From contig JBAZTO010000056.1 in assembly GCA_041661865.1 (NCBI GenBank), positions 1-23,157 on the forward strand: a DNA stretch of 23,157 nucleotides, read 5' to 3'. The notes under the pieces are model-generated. The model was not told the DNA's origin and did no database searches. It saw only the letters and a list, made by a program, of their open reading frames with translations. Positions 1-7,758 of the stretch are shown here, piece by piece. The stretch comes from JBAZTO01 sp041661865 (GTDB lineage Bacteria > Planctomycetota > Phycisphaerae > SM23-33). The position numbers were made by a program, and so were the translations under genes. Position 1 is the first letter of the stretch. The number at the start of each line of letters is the position of its first letter.

Positions 1-1099
1 TCTTGAAGCGGATATGCAGGCTGCTGTCGAGTCGCTTCTCCACAATCACCCATCCGCCTCGCTGTCCGGGCAAGGCCGGCTTGAGCAGTTGGTAGACTTG
101 GTTGTCCAGGCGGATCGTGTAGTCGTTAGCCACCTTGCGCCTCTCCTGGATGCTCAGGATCGCCGCCAGGTTCATGGATGAATGCAGCGGGCGGTGGGCG
201 TTGTTGCCGCTGGCAGGCTTGACGGTGCATCGCCGGTTGAACCATGGCAGGAAGATCCTGTCGAGCACCTCGTTGGCCTGCTCCATCGTGGCGGCTCCGG
301 CCAGGCGAAGTTCTTTCACCAACCGGTCCTGCGCCGTGCCGTTGAACCGCTCCACCCGCCCCTTGGCCTGTGGACTGCCGGCGGGGATCCAGCCGATGTC
401 CAGTTCCTCCAAGGCCCGCGCGAACTGCGTTTGGGCGGACTTCTTGCCGGGGCACTCGCCACAGAACACGCTGTCGTGGTCGGTATACAGGGCCACCATC
501 CGTCCTTGCTTGCGGAGATACCGCCCCAACAGGTCCATGTAGCCTTCGGTCGTCTCGGCCGGATAGAACCTCGCGATCACCTTGCTGGTGGCGTCGTCGA
601 TCATCACCAGCAGGACCATGCGCGGCCCCCGGCCTTCCAGCCAGTCATGCTCGCTGCCGTCGGCCTGCACCAGTTCGCCGAAGCATTCCCGGCGATCACG
701 CCGCTGACGATGCGGGTCGCGATGCCGCTTGCGCTCCCAGAGCTGGGCCGTCAGCAGCCAGTTCCGTAGCGTCTCGTCGGAAACCGGCAGGCCTTCATCC
801 GTCAACTTCTCTGCCGCCAGCGTCGGCCCAAAGCCCAGGTAACGTTGCTGGTAGCGGGTCAGCACCTGCTGCCGCAGTTCATTGGCCTTGGCGTGGTTCG
901 ACCGACGCCCCCGCAGGCGATGAATCACCCCTGTGTCGCCCTCGACCTCCAGCCGCCGCTGGACACGCCGTACCTGCCGAACGCATCGCTTCAGCAGCCG
1001 CGATGCTTCCCTTTGCGTCCGTCGGCCCTCCAACACCGCCGCCATCACCTTCAACCGATCCCGTTCCCGCTGACTCATCTCGATCCGGTCTCCTTCCAT
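1..1099 (-). CDS. ISNCY-family transposase, partial (C-terminus beyond left edge)
   Basis: This is an open frame of 366 codons that runs off the left edge without a stop. The ATG at 1099 is chosen because AAGGAG lies about 7 bases upstream; a second in-frame ATG at 1078 is possible. The N-terminus (about residues 11-55) looks like a helix-turn-helix, followed by a stretch with LGFGPTLAAEKL. The catalytic DDE core is visible as D147 in LVQADGSEHDWLEGRG, D207 in LYTDHD and E250 in SPQAKGRVERFNGTAQDRL. That wording is typical of ISNCY transposases from many phyla. The enzyme would cut and join the ends of its own insertion sequence. The frame is intact as far as it can be seen, so the element may be active. 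The family call rests on motif recognition, not on a search. Confidence 0.88.
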   Translation of the reverse strand, partial: MEGDRIEMSQRERDRLKVMAAVLEGRRTQREASRLLKRCVRQVRRVQRRLEVEGDTGVIHRLRGRRSNHAKANELRQQVLTRYQQRYLGFGPTLAAEKLTDEGLPVSDETLRNWLLTAQLWERKRHRDPHRQRRDRRECFGELVQADGSEHDWLEGRGPRMVLLVMIDDATSKVIARFYPAETTEGYMDLLGRYLRKQGRMVALYTDHDSVFCGECPGKKSAQTQFARALEELDIGWIPAGSPQAKGRVERFNGTAQDRLVKELRLAGAATMEQANEVLDRIFLPWFNRRCTVKPASGNNAHRPLHSSMNLAAILSIQERRKVANDYTIRLDNQVYQLLKPALPGQRGGWVIVEKRLDSSLHIRFK

Positions 1100-1118
1100 C
1101 CGCTCTCCTTCTCAGGAA

Positions 1119-1164
1119 ACCGGACAGTTCTACTTTGGTAAGACCGGACATTACTATCTTGGTA
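1119..1164. repeat. Tandem 22-bp repeats at the IS end
   Basis: Two copies of an ACCGGACA...TTGGTA unit lie at 1119-1140 and 1143-1164, in direct orientation with a 24-bp period and 18 of 22 bases identical. They sit just upstream of the transposase start. Repeated ends of this kind are common in this transposase group as transposase-binding sites, so the right end of the insertion sequence probably lies near 1165-1170. The other end is outside the window, so neither the inverted repeat nor a target duplication can be confirmed. Confidence 0.6.
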
Positions 1165-1220
1165 TGACATGCGTTCACCTTCAAACTTGCTAGGGCTCGG
1201 TTTTTGAGGGAGAATGGCGT

Positions 1221-1778
1221 ATGCCCGACGGGGCGGAAGAGTCCATGCTCATGCTCACGATCACGGAAATTCAAGCAGACCCTGAGTCCAAACGGGCCGT
1301 AACCGAGGACATGGTCCGTCGCATGTACGAACTCTTGGGGACGAACATGACCCAGGTGGTCAATGACTTCCCGGCAGACTGGCGCGCCGAAGACGAATTC
1401 CAGAAGTGGCGGACCGAGGTGTTCCTCGGCTCGGTCCAGCGACATACACGCCACCTGTTGCTCTCCGACAGCATGGGCTTGCGAGGATTCCTGTCCTACA
1501 CGCCGTTGCCGGACGGTGACGATATCTTCATCAACGAGGTGCAAATCCGTTCGTCGTGCCAAGGTGACGGCGTCACGATCCGGCGGCTGATGAGAGAGTT
1601 CGCCAAGCAAGTCGCGATTCTGCCGCACCATCGACTGGTAGCCTATGCCAACAAGGCCAACGGCAGGTCGCAGCGATTGGCAACAAAGATCGGATTTCAC
1701 TCCAACAATGAGACTGCGCGCGGCTACTCCTACGAGATGCCGAAGCAGACGATACTGAGGTGGCGAGGTATCAGATAG
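1221..1778 (+). CDS. GNAT-fold N-acetyltransferase-like protein
   Basis: This 185-residue protein shows the two central GNAT motifs. Motif A is near residues 102-125, with INEVQIRSSCQGDGVTIRRL: the Q-G-D-G turn would bind the pyrophosphate of acetyl-CoA. Motif B is near 142-160, with YANKANGRSQRLATKIGF. The substrate cannot be told. The ATG at 1221 has GAGGGAG eight bases upstream; the Met codons at residues 9 and 11 are less well placed. The gene is convergent with the long minus-strand operon (five bases between the stops) and has the insertion sequence end about 55 bases upstream, so its native promoter may have been displaced. It is probably cargo of the mobile element. The N-terminal 90 residues are not recognised. 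Confidence 0.7.
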   Translation: MPDGAEESMLMLTITEIQADPESKRAVTEDMVRRMYELLGTNMTQVVNDFPADWRAEDEFQKWRTEVFLGSVQRHTRHLLLSDSMGLRGFLSYTPLPDGDDIFINEVQIRSSCQGDGVTIRRLMREFAKQVAILPHHRLVAYANKANGRSQRLATKIGFHSNNETARGYSYEMPKQTILRWRGIR

Positions 1779-1783
1779 GCTCA

Positions 1784-2473
1784 TCACCTCCGACCCTCCA
1801 TGAGTTTGGCAATCGCCTTGGCGCCGTCCACGCACCGGCCGATGCCGATCTTCCGCAGACCGCCGGGGTATTCGATCTGGACCTTCTGGATACCGAGCAA
1901 CTCGCACGCCTGCTGAAAGTCCTGATCGTTGCGGAACATCAGCATGACGTAATCGTGGTGCTCGAACGGCTGGCACTCCATCTGCGGCAGGACGGCGCCG
2001 GGAGCGTCATCACTGTCGGCCTCTTCGTCCTGGGCGGCATCGGCGGCGTTCAAACCGGCGGCGGTATTGTGCAGCAGGTCGCGGACCCACAGGCCGTCGG
2101 CCTCGACGGACTCGATGAGCTTGCGGTATGCCTCGGCGTCGCCCATCGCCATCGCGCCCACCGGGTCCAGCGTCGCCAGAATCTTCGCCTCGGCCTCGTC
2201 GGACCAATTGCCGACCAGGACGGGCACGGGCGTTTTGGGATCGACCACCTGCTTGCGGGCGTGGCCATCGATCAGCCGGCCGGTCCGCTCGTTGAACAGG
2301 CAGGCGCCTGCCCAGCCAATGTCGGGGTCCTGGAGCAGTTCACGGATGGATTCGAGCTGCTCCTGGCTGTGACGGCGCCAATTCAAGGGGTTTTCGCTGA
2401 GGCTACCGGCCTCGATCCACTCCAACCGCAGCGGTGGCTTGGGCTTAAGGTCACTTTCGGGCTTGGTTTCCAT
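1784..2473 (-). CDS. ParB-fold protein with C-terminal extra domain
   Basis: This 229-residue protein is of a type common in phages and integrated elements. Residues 15-105 form a ParB/sulfiredoxin-like fold: SENPLNWRRHSQEQL at about 26-40, then GWAGACLFNERTGRLIDGHA, where DGHAR (69-73) takes the place of the nucleotide-binding GERRxRA motif of chromosomal ParB. An acidic linker (about 146-156) leads to a second domain (about 165-226) with HHDYVMLMF and IGIGRCVDGAKA, a pairing recurring in phage ParB-like proteins. No helix-turn-helix is obvious. GGAG lies eight bases before the ATG. It is the last gene of the operon, 23 bases after the dehydrogenase gene. Its role is unknown; DNA binding or a nucleotide-dependent switch is possible. 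Confidence 0.8.
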   Translation of the reverse strand: METKPESDLKPKPPLRLEWIEAGSLSENPLNWRRHSQEQLESIRELLQDPDIGWAGACLFNERTGRLIDGHARKQVVDPKTPVPVLVGNWSDEAEAKILATLDPVGAMAMGDAEAYRKLIESVEADGLWVRDLLHNTAAGLNAADAAQDEEADSDDAPGAVLPQMECQPFEHHDYVMLMFRNDQDFQQACELLGIQKVQIEYPGGLRKIGIGRCVDGAKAIAKLMEGRR

Positions 2474-2496
2474 GCGTTTCTCCGCGAAAAGAAAGA

Positions 2497-3426
2497 TTAG
2501 TTAGGAAGGGAGTCGTTCCCGGTGAGGTCCGGAACGGCCGATCCCTGGGGAGGACCCATAACCACACCTGAACCGACGCCAACTGACGCGACGGACTCAA
2601 CGGAACGAACAGGCCGGCCATACAGGCGGGCGTACGGGGCGAACGTCGGATCGTCCTGTCGGTAGTCGGCGTTGACTTCCATGACGGACTGGAGCAGGCG
2701 CGGGATGAATCCCTCCCGGTGTGCCGCGGCGATGATGGCCGAGGTATCCTTGGGCAGGCACTTGCCCGAGAAGCCGCGATTGTCGGGATAGACGAATGTG
2801 TGGTCGCGACTGATGCGAGGATCAGCCAGCCATGTTTCCCGCAGTTCGTTGTAGTCCACGCCGAACGATCGGGCGATGTCGAAGAACTCGTTGCAGAACG
2901 TGACTTTGGTCGCGTAGAAGGCGTTCTCCATGTACTTGGTCAACTCGGCACAGATTGCCGAGCAGAAGTAGAAGCGATGGCCTGCGTGGTAGTGCCGTTT
3001 GTAGAGGTCCGCCACGGGCGAGGTGTCATCGATGGGCCCGCCCAGGACGCTGAATCCTTGGGCCTGGTGGTCGATCAGCGGGTGGGCGGCGGTCTCGCCG
3101 ATGTACTCCGGCTGGAAGATGATCCGCTTGCCGGTCAGGCGACGGAGCCCGGCCGTTGTCCCTGGGGCGATAGTCGAGCGGATGACGATGATCGGACTCT
3201 CGCACCAGTTGGCTACTTCCTCGACGATCGACGTGTCACATGAGCCGTCCGGCGCCGTCGGCGTGGGGACGCAGATGAACGCGAACCGGCAGCGATTGAT
3301 CGCGCTTTGATCGGTCAGCCCCTTGGCCGGGTCATAGACGGCGCAGTCGCCGAAGAGTTTGAGCATTGCCTGGCCGACAAAGCCGGCGCCAATGATCCCG
3401 ATGGTGTGGTTTTCAACTCTCTGCAT
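2497..3426 (-). CDS. UDP-glucose/GDP-mannose dehydrogenase-like protein, short form
   Basis: The family oxidises the C6 hydroxyl of a nucleotide sugar to a carboxylate with two NAD+. The 309-residue product has the Rossmann NAD loop GAGFVG (13-18), VPTP (53-56), RSTIAPGT (83-90), PEYIGE (106-111), the central-domain ELTKYMENAFYATK with K164 and N168, and the catalytic Cys223 in GKCLPKD. It stops soon after the central domain: usual enzymes are about 390-450 residues with a C-terminal sugar-nucleotide domain, which is missing. The ATG at 3426 has GGAGG eight bases upstream; a longer frame to 3489 would overlap the previous gene by 76 bases and is less likely. It sits in a replication operon with no other sugar gene, so it may modify a nucleotide sugar for DNA or surface decoration, or have another role. 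Confidence 0.82.
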   Translation of the reverse strand: MQRVENHTIGIIGAGFVGQAMLKLFGDCAVYDPAKGLTDQSAINRCRFAFICVPTPTAPDGSCDTSIVEEVANWCESPIIVIRSTIAPGTTAGLRRLTGKRIIFQPEYIGETAAHPLIDHQAQGFSVLGGPIDDTSPVADLYKRHYHAGHRFYFCSAICAELTKYMENAFYATKVTFCNEFFDIARSFGVDYNELRETWLADPRISRDHTFVYPDNRGFSGKCLPKDTSAIIAAAHREGFIPRLLQSVMEVNADYRQDDPTFAPYARLYGRPVRSVESVASVGVGSGVVMGPPQGSAVPDLTGNDSLPN

Positions 3427-3673
3427 GGCTTTCGCCTCCTTGGGGGTATTTCCAGACGAAGATGTCCTTGTTGACCTGCGGGCCGTCATACCGGGCGCAG
3501 TAGTGCCAAAAGTCGGCGGGGTATTCCGGGGCAGCTTTCAGGCCGTTGACCACGATGCCGTGCCTGCACATCGAATGCGGTGCGGTGAGCCAGAGCCGGC
3601 AGTCGATGCAGCGGCAATGGCGTAAGATCGTCACGTTACAAACCGGAGGCGCCATGACAGTCGCAGTCGTCAT
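3413..3673 (-). CDS. Small Cys-rich protein, possible zinc binding
   Basis: This 86-residue protein has six cysteines (12, 20, 22, 25, 36, 59) and several histidines (19, 33, 38). HCRCIDCRLW followed by MCRHG suggests a zinc-binding knuckle. The family is not recognised. The ATG at 3673 has GGAGGG eight bases upstream, and the stop overlaps the dehydrogenase start by 14 bases, which supports translational coupling. The C-terminal half has many aromatic residues (FWHYCARYDGP, FVWKYP). It lies directly after the symmetric repeat region, so its transcription must cross that structure or start within it. Confidence 0.65.
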   Translation of the reverse strand: MTTATVMAPPVCNVTILRHCRCIDCRLWLTAPHSMCRHGIVVNGLKAAPEYPADFWHYCARYDGPQVNKDIFVWKYPQGGESHAES

Positions 3674-3690
3674 GCGACAGCCCTCCGGGG

Positions 3691-3804
3691 TGTTACCGCG
3701 TTACCGGGCGTTACCGGGTTTTCCCCTATAAGCGCCATCGCGTGCGCGTGCGCGCGTGAGGCGATAAACCGGAAAACGTGGTAACGGGTGGTAACGCGGT
3801 AACA
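3691..3804. repeat. Symmetric GTTACC/GGTAAC array: candidate replication origin
   Basis: Three GTTACC boxes (3692, 3700, 3710) face three GGTAAC boxes (3780, 3790, 3798). Each pair is exactly symmetric about the same centre at 3747.5. The arms (3691-3724 and 3771-3804) are 34 bases each; I count 29 Watson-Crick pairs, two G-T pairs and three mismatches. The 46-base loop contains alternating CG/TG sequence (3739-3758) flanked by short A/T-richer parts. The array sits between the stop of the primase-helicase gene (3809) and the next gene. Staphylococcal pathogenicity islands place their Rep-binding iterons just after a comparable rep gene. An origin is the leading idea; a strong hairpin terminator or operator is the alternative. 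Confidence 0.6.
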
Positions 3805-3808
3805 GGCG

Positions 3809-6073
3809 TTATTCATGGTCTTCCCCCCTGAACGTCATGTGCATCCAGCATTTCTGGAGCCGGCCGTCGGCGCGAAGTGGTTTGTCTTCAAAGCCTTGCT
3901 GTCTCAGGCGGCTGTTCAAGGCATTGCGGGTGAGCACATCTTCGCCCACATTGCGGCACCAGTTGCAGTAGGCCAGGTACACCCGCTCCTTGGGCGTCCG
4001 CATGTTCTGCTGGGGGTGCCGGCGCCAGTCTTCGCAGCACTCGGCCAGGAAGTCCGCCACATGATCAGAGTCGTTGCGGTACTCTTCCGTCGCCTCGCGG
4101 ACGGCCTGGGGGAACTCCAGGTCGCACTGCCGGGCCTGCCACTCCAGGCAGCCGCGGACTGCCCAAGCCAGAATCCCCGGCCACTCGGCCACCAGCCGCT
4201 CGGTGAGCTGCCGATCCTGCTGGTCTTCCGGGATGGTGACGACAAACGGGATCAGCCGCAGCCGCCGCCAGATAGCATTGCTGGATTCTGTGACCACGGG
4301 TTTGTTGTTCGTGACCAGGACGGTCTTGTGCGTCCGCTCGAACTGGAAGTAGTCCTGCCGCATGAAGCGGCCTTTGAGGAACTTGTTGCCGGTGATCTTC
4401 TTGACCAGGCCGATGCGGAGCTTTTTGTTCTCTTCGGTTTCGCTGGCCACCACGAGGCGCTTGCCGTAGAGGTCGGCGATCTCAGTGGGGTGCTCCTCGC
4501 TGGCCTTGGCCGTGACCAGGCCGTCGGGCGCTTCTTCGGCGTGCGGGCCCATGACGCCCATGATCGTGTCCAGGAAGACGTTCTTGCCGTTGCCGCCGGG
4601 ACCGTAGAAGATCGGGAGAATCTGCACCGAGATATCCCCAGTCAGGAAGTAGCCGGCCAGACGCTGCAAAGCGGCGACCATCTCGACGTTGCCAGCCATG
4701 ATCTCGCCCATGAACTGCTCCCAGCGCGGACACGGCGCGTCGGGGTCGTAGCTGGCGGGTGACAGCGTGGTAATCAGGTGCTGGCGGTCATGCGGGAGCA
4801 ATTCCCCCGTGCGAAGATCGACAACCCCGTTGTCCACGCCCAACAACCACGGCTGTTTGTCCAAGGCCGATAGCGCGATGGCTGAGCGGTGCTTGACGAC
4901 TTCCAGCATCTCGCGGGCGGGCTTGGCGTCTTTGTTGCAGCGGGTCGCCCACTTCATCGCGTCTTCGTCGCCGGCGGCCTCACGCACGAGCGCCCGCATG
5001 GCAACCTCCGCCAGGTGACTGACCTCGCGGATGGCGTCGGTCTTCCAGCACCGGCCCTCCCAGACAAACCACTTGCCGCGCTCCTCGCACCAATGAACGT
5101 CGGGGCCGAACAGGTGCATGAAACGGTCGGCGTTGCCGTAGAGGTCCAGCTTGAACTGACCCGGCGGCAGGGTGGGGATTGCCTGGGGTTGCGGTTCGAC
5201 TTGGTTGGCGGCCTGCTCCCGCGTCTGGACCTGGCGCGGATGCTTGATGCCCGACTCGATGCCGCTGCGGATGGTCGCCTCGGCCTCGTGTTGGCCCAGC
5301 CCTACGGCTATCGCTGCTTCCAGGAGGGCCTGCTCAACATCGGTGCGATCCAGGAATCCGCCGCCGATCAGCGTGCCCAGATTGAAGGCCGATCGGTTCA
5401 ATGTGTCATTTCGCGTCCCTTCCTGGGCCTGATAGAGTGCATTGAGTTCCAGCCGCAAGGCCATTGTTGCGTAGCGCTCATGTGGAGTCTTTGCCTGACG
5501 TGTGGATGAAGATCGCGGGGCCGACGAAGACCTGGCTGGCGCAGGCGGAGCAGTGAGCAGGTCGATGATGTGCTCGGGCAGTTCAGCCAGTTCCGTTTCC
5601 CAGGGCGACAGGCCCGTGGCCCACCTATACAACCTTCCCGTGTCGGGATGGATCGAGCCGGGGAAGACCACCTGGCCACCGTCGGCCTTCACGTCGATGT
5701 GCGGGCCGAGCTTGCCCGAAGAGTTGCCCAGGGGCAAGCTGCACCTGAAGTACAGGTGTATCCCATTGCCGCCGGTGCTGGCCGTCACCGTCCCGGGCAG
5801 TTCCAGGCCCTGAAGGTTGGCGCCTTCGTCGGCGTCGATGACAACCACGCCGCTGGTCTGTCCGGTGCGCAGGCCGATGTTGCCCTTGGCGGCCCATACC
5901 AAGGTTTCCTCCAGCGACTCTCTGGGCCGGTCCTGCCAGGCTTTCAAGGTCGGACGTTTGCCGGCCAGGGGTGTGAACGACCAGCCCAATTCGTGGCCGT
6001 GGCGCACGCTGGCCTCGCGCAGTTCTTGCGGCGGCAGGGTCGCCAGCGCCGGAATGTCACAGACTTCTGGCAT
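3809..6073 (-). CDS. Bifunctional primase-polymerase / SF3 helicase (D5-like replication protein)
   Basis: This 754-residue fusion starts and drives replication of the element. Residues about 20-175 are an archaeo-eukaryotic primase (Prim-Pol) domain: IGLRTGQTSGVVVIDAD with D80 and D82, STGGNGIHLYF with H107, and KADGGQVVFPGS with D131. Residues about 310-450 resemble the D5 N-terminal linker region. A superfamily 3 helicase follows, with Walker A GPGGNGKN (491-498), Walker B near LYGKRLVVASETEE (535-548) and motif C TVLVTNN (584-590). The C-terminal 130 residues look like a winged-helix region. The ATG at 6073 is chosen because the longer frame to 6301 is only a shadow of the nuclease gene; its Shine-Dalgarno is weak and the start overlaps that gene by 17 bases, suggesting coupling. 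No frameshift is seen. Confidence 0.93.
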   Translation of the reverse strand: MPEVCDIPALATLPPQELREASVRHGHELGWSFTPLAGKRPTLKAWQDRPRESLEETLVWAAKGNIGLRTGQTSGVVVIDADEGANLQGLELPGTVTASTGGNGIHLYFRCSLPLGNSSGKLGPHIDVKADGGQVVFPGSIHPDTGRLYRWATGLSPWETELAELPEHIIDLLTAPPAPARSSSAPRSSSTRQAKTPHERYATMALRLELNALYQAQEGTRNDTLNRSAFNLGTLIGGGFLDRTDVEQALLEAAIAVGLGQHEAEATIRSGIESGIKHPRQVQTREQAANQVEPQPQAIPTLPPGQFKLDLYGNADRFMHLFGPDVHWCEERGKWFVWEGRCWKTDAIREVSHLAEVAMRALVREAAGDEDAMKWATRCNKDAKPAREMLEVVKHRSAIALSALDKQPWLLGVDNGVVDLRTGELLPHDRQHLITTLSPASYDPDAPCPRWEQFMGEIMAGNVEMVAALQRLAGYFLTGDISVQILPIFYGPGGNGKNVFLDTIMGVMGPHAEEAPDGLVTAKASEEHPTEIADLYGKRLVVASETEENKKLRIGLVKKITGNKFLKGRFMRQDYFQFERTHKTVLVTNNKPVVTESSNAIWRRLRLIPFVVTIPEDQQDRQLTERLVAEWPGILAWAVRGCLEWQARQCDLEFPQAVREATEEYRNDSDHVADFLAECCEDWRRHPQQNMRTPKERVYLAYCNWCRNVGEDVLTRNALNSRLRQQGFEDKPLRADGRLQKCWMHMTFRGEDHE

Positions 6074-6428
6074 GGGCTTCTTCAATCTCCCTCTGCACGT
6101 CCTGGACGCTGTGGGCCAGAACGTAGATGCCGCTACGCTTGCGAATCTCCTGCTCCATCTGCTTCTGCACGGGCGATTGCCTGCCACCGGGGGCCTTGGC
6201 TTCCACGCCGATGAAGCGGCCGTCGGGCAACAGGCCCGTGATGTCCGGCCAACCACCCGGCACAGTGTCGGCGCCAAACGAGCCGGCGTGATAGGCGGCA
6301 CCGGCGTCGGTCACGGCCACTAGGCAGCCATTGGCGCGAAGCCATAGCAGGATCGCCTTCTGGATCGCCCGCTCGGGCTTGCCGCGATGGCGGCGCTGGG
6401 CAAAGACTTCCGACCCTCGCAGACTCAT
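6057..6428 (-). CDS. VRR-NUC domain nuclease
   Basis: This 123-residue stand-alone VRR-NUC protein belongs to the PD-(D/E)XK nucleases. Members cut branched or flap DNA structures; phage members are often next to replication genes. Visible residues are E19 in KPERAIQKAI, the GGWPD motif with D62, and EAK with E76 and K78, then GRQSPVQ (83-88). GGAGGAG precedes the ATG, and the start overlaps the previous stop as ATGA. A role in processing replication or recombination intermediates of the element fits the context. Confidence 0.88.
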   Translation of the reverse strand: MSLRGSEVFAQRRHRGKPERAIQKAILLWLRANGCLVAVTDAGAAYHAGSFGADTVPGGWPDITGLLPDGRFIGVEAKAPGGRQSPVQKQMEQEIRKRSGIYVLAHSVQDVQREIEEAHARSL

Positions 6429-6688
6429 GGCTTCTCCTCCGGCCAGTCAGTCACAAAGTCGCCGCCCGGCCCGAGGCGACATACGGGCGGCTCCGGTGCT
6501 GGCACCTGATCGTCCTTGGCGAACTCGTAGCCGGCCTTCCAGCAGGCGTGCAGTTCGCTGCCTGGCGGATGTGGGTTGCCCACCAAGCCTCGCCGCTGAG
6601 CCATGAAGCCCTGGTAGAAGGCGTGCATTCGCCGGCCTTCCTTGGCTGCCTGCCCCCGGTCGATCAATCGCTTGCGCATGCGGTTCAT
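6425..6688 (-). CDS. Small hypothetical phage-type protein
   Basis: This 87-residue protein has no recognised function. The basic N-terminus (MNRMRKRLIDRG) is followed by NPHPPGSELHACWKAGYEFA, a phrase that resembles short phage proteins in which a proline-glycine turn precedes a W..GY helix. Both ends overlap the neighbouring genes as ATGA, strong evidence for real translation within the operon. GAGGG lies within the preceding gene at a suitable distance. Confidence 0.65.
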   Translation of the reverse strand: MNRMRKRLIDRGQAAKEGRRMHAFYQGFMAQRRGLVGNPHPPGSELHACWKAGYEFAKDDQVPAPEPPVCRLGPGGDFVTDWPEEKP

Positions 6689-6891
6689 GCGTTCTGGCCC
6701 TCGCCCCTGTGGGGCAGCCAGGTGAGGCGGTCCCGCTCCTCGACCTGCCTGGCATAGATCGCCACACGACGTTCAATTTCTGCCTGCTCCAGAGAATGCC
6801 GCATGCGCGGGCTGGAGGCGGCCTCGTAGGACGGTAACGCCGCCGATGGCCGGAAGGCCCTGTCCATGCTCTTGATCTCTTGATTGCACAT
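6685..6891 (-). CDS. Small hypothetical charged protein
   Basis: This 68-residue protein has no recognised family. Residues about 30-56 (MRHSLEQAEIERRVAIYARQ) would form an amphipathic, charged helix. A GGTGAGG sequence lies just before the ATG, and the stop overlaps the next start as ATGA. It opens a four-gene coupled string that ends in the primase-helicase gene. Confidence 0.55.
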   Translation of the reverse strand: MCNQEIKSMDRAFRPSAALPSYEAASSPRMRHSLEQAEIERRVAIYARQVEERDRLTWLPHRGEGQNA

Positions 6892-6917
6892 GGCCTCACC
6901 GTCCTACAGCCCGGCGC

Positions 6918-6945
6918 GGCCGGGGCATCCATACCCCAGCCGGCC
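6918..6945. other. Intergenic hairpin
   Basis: GGCCGGGG and CCCC-AG-CCGGCC can pair around an 8-base loop. The hairpin lies in the only gap of note (79 bases) within the long operon, between the SSB-like gene and the coupled string of four. It has no T-run, so it could be an attenuator, a processing site or chance in GC-rich DNA. Confidence 0.3.
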
Positions 6946-6970
6946 GAGCCGCGGAGACAGCACCCTCGCC

Positions 6971-7738
6971 TCAGAACGGGATGATCTTTCCAGGCCCATC
7001 GGCCGCCATGACCGCCCAGTCGGCGCCGCTGAGTGCGTCAGGCTGGCGGCCCGGGAACAGTTCCGCGAGGATGCGGAACCACTCCTTCTCCGTGGCCTCA
7101 TGGTCCCACTTGGGCGGTAGGCAATGCTTGGTGAACTCGGTCCAGGCATCTTCCATCGTGGCCGTCACCGGCGCCTTGGGCGCTGCCGGCGCCGCCGACT
7201 TGGATGGCGCGGGACGCGGGCCGGCTGGCGCAGCGGGCCTGCCCGCCGGTTTGGGCGGGTTGGCGGGCGTGCCGCCCGCGTATGCGCGGAACTTCGCGCC
7301 CAGGCGGTTGCCGACGGAGCGGCGCAGGTCATCGTCGGCCTTTGGGACGCCGCCAGCCTTGGCGCCGTAGGGATTGAGGAACGCGACCTTGAGACTTTGC
7401 TGGCCGTTGTACTCCTCCATCGCCAGCTTCACCTGCACCGGCTGCTGGGCGAGCGCCTCGGCGGAGTCCTGGAGCCAGAACGGGTCGCGGCCGTCCCAGC
7501 CCAGTGCGGCCTTGAGCGCCTCGATGGTGTTGTCATTCAGCGAGCGGTCGCGCTTCTCCAGGATGTGGTAGCCGGTGATTTCCATGTGCTCGCCGGCACA
7601 GTCGGTCCACTGGCCATCGAGCAACTCCTCGAACAGCCGGTACTGGATCACGACCTGGAGCAGTTTGTTTTCGCGTGTCTCGGCCAGCCCGACGGCAACG
7701 GGGTATGCGTGGAAGAGTCCTTCTCTGTTGGGCATCAT
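6971..7738 (-). CDS. DUF669/SSB-like phage protein
   Basis: This 255-residue protein resembles DUF669-type phage proteins, which usually lie next to a RecA-like ATPase and are thought to bind single-stranded DNA. The N-terminal domain (about 5-130) contains LLQVVIQYRLFEELLDGQW, EITGYHIL and VKLAMEEYNGQQSLKVAFLNP. A Pro/Ala-rich linker spans about 157-192. A second small domain (195-250) has DAWTEF and WFRILAELFPG. The last residues, GKIIPF, recall the DIPF tail by which SSB proteins recruit partners. The ATG at 7738 has AGGAG nine bases upstream; a longer frame to 7825 would intrude into the ATPase gene. The family call is moderate. Confidence 0.6.
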   Translation of the reverse strand: MMPNREGLFHAYPVAVGLAETRENKLLQVVIQYRLFEELLDGQWTDCAGEHMEITGYHILEKRDRSLNDNTIEALKAALGWDGRDPFWLQDSAEALAQQPVQVKLAMEEYNGQQSLKVAFLNPYGAKAGGVPKADDDLRRSVGNRLGAKFRAYAGGTPANPPKPAGRPAAPAGPRPAPSKSAAPAAPKAPVTATMEDAWTEFTKHCLPPKWDHEATEKEWFRILAELFPGRQPDALSGADWAVMAADGPGKIIPF

Positions 7739-7758
7739 TGTGTCTGTCTCCTGCGAGG

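Larger units (their letters stand above)
1..1168 (-). mobile_element. ISNCY-family insertion sequence, right part
   Basis: The element consists of the partial transposase gene and the tandem end repeats. The exact outer boundary is inferred from the repeats and could be off by several bases. It lies at the distal end of the integrated element, next to a GNAT gene. Confidence 0.65.
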
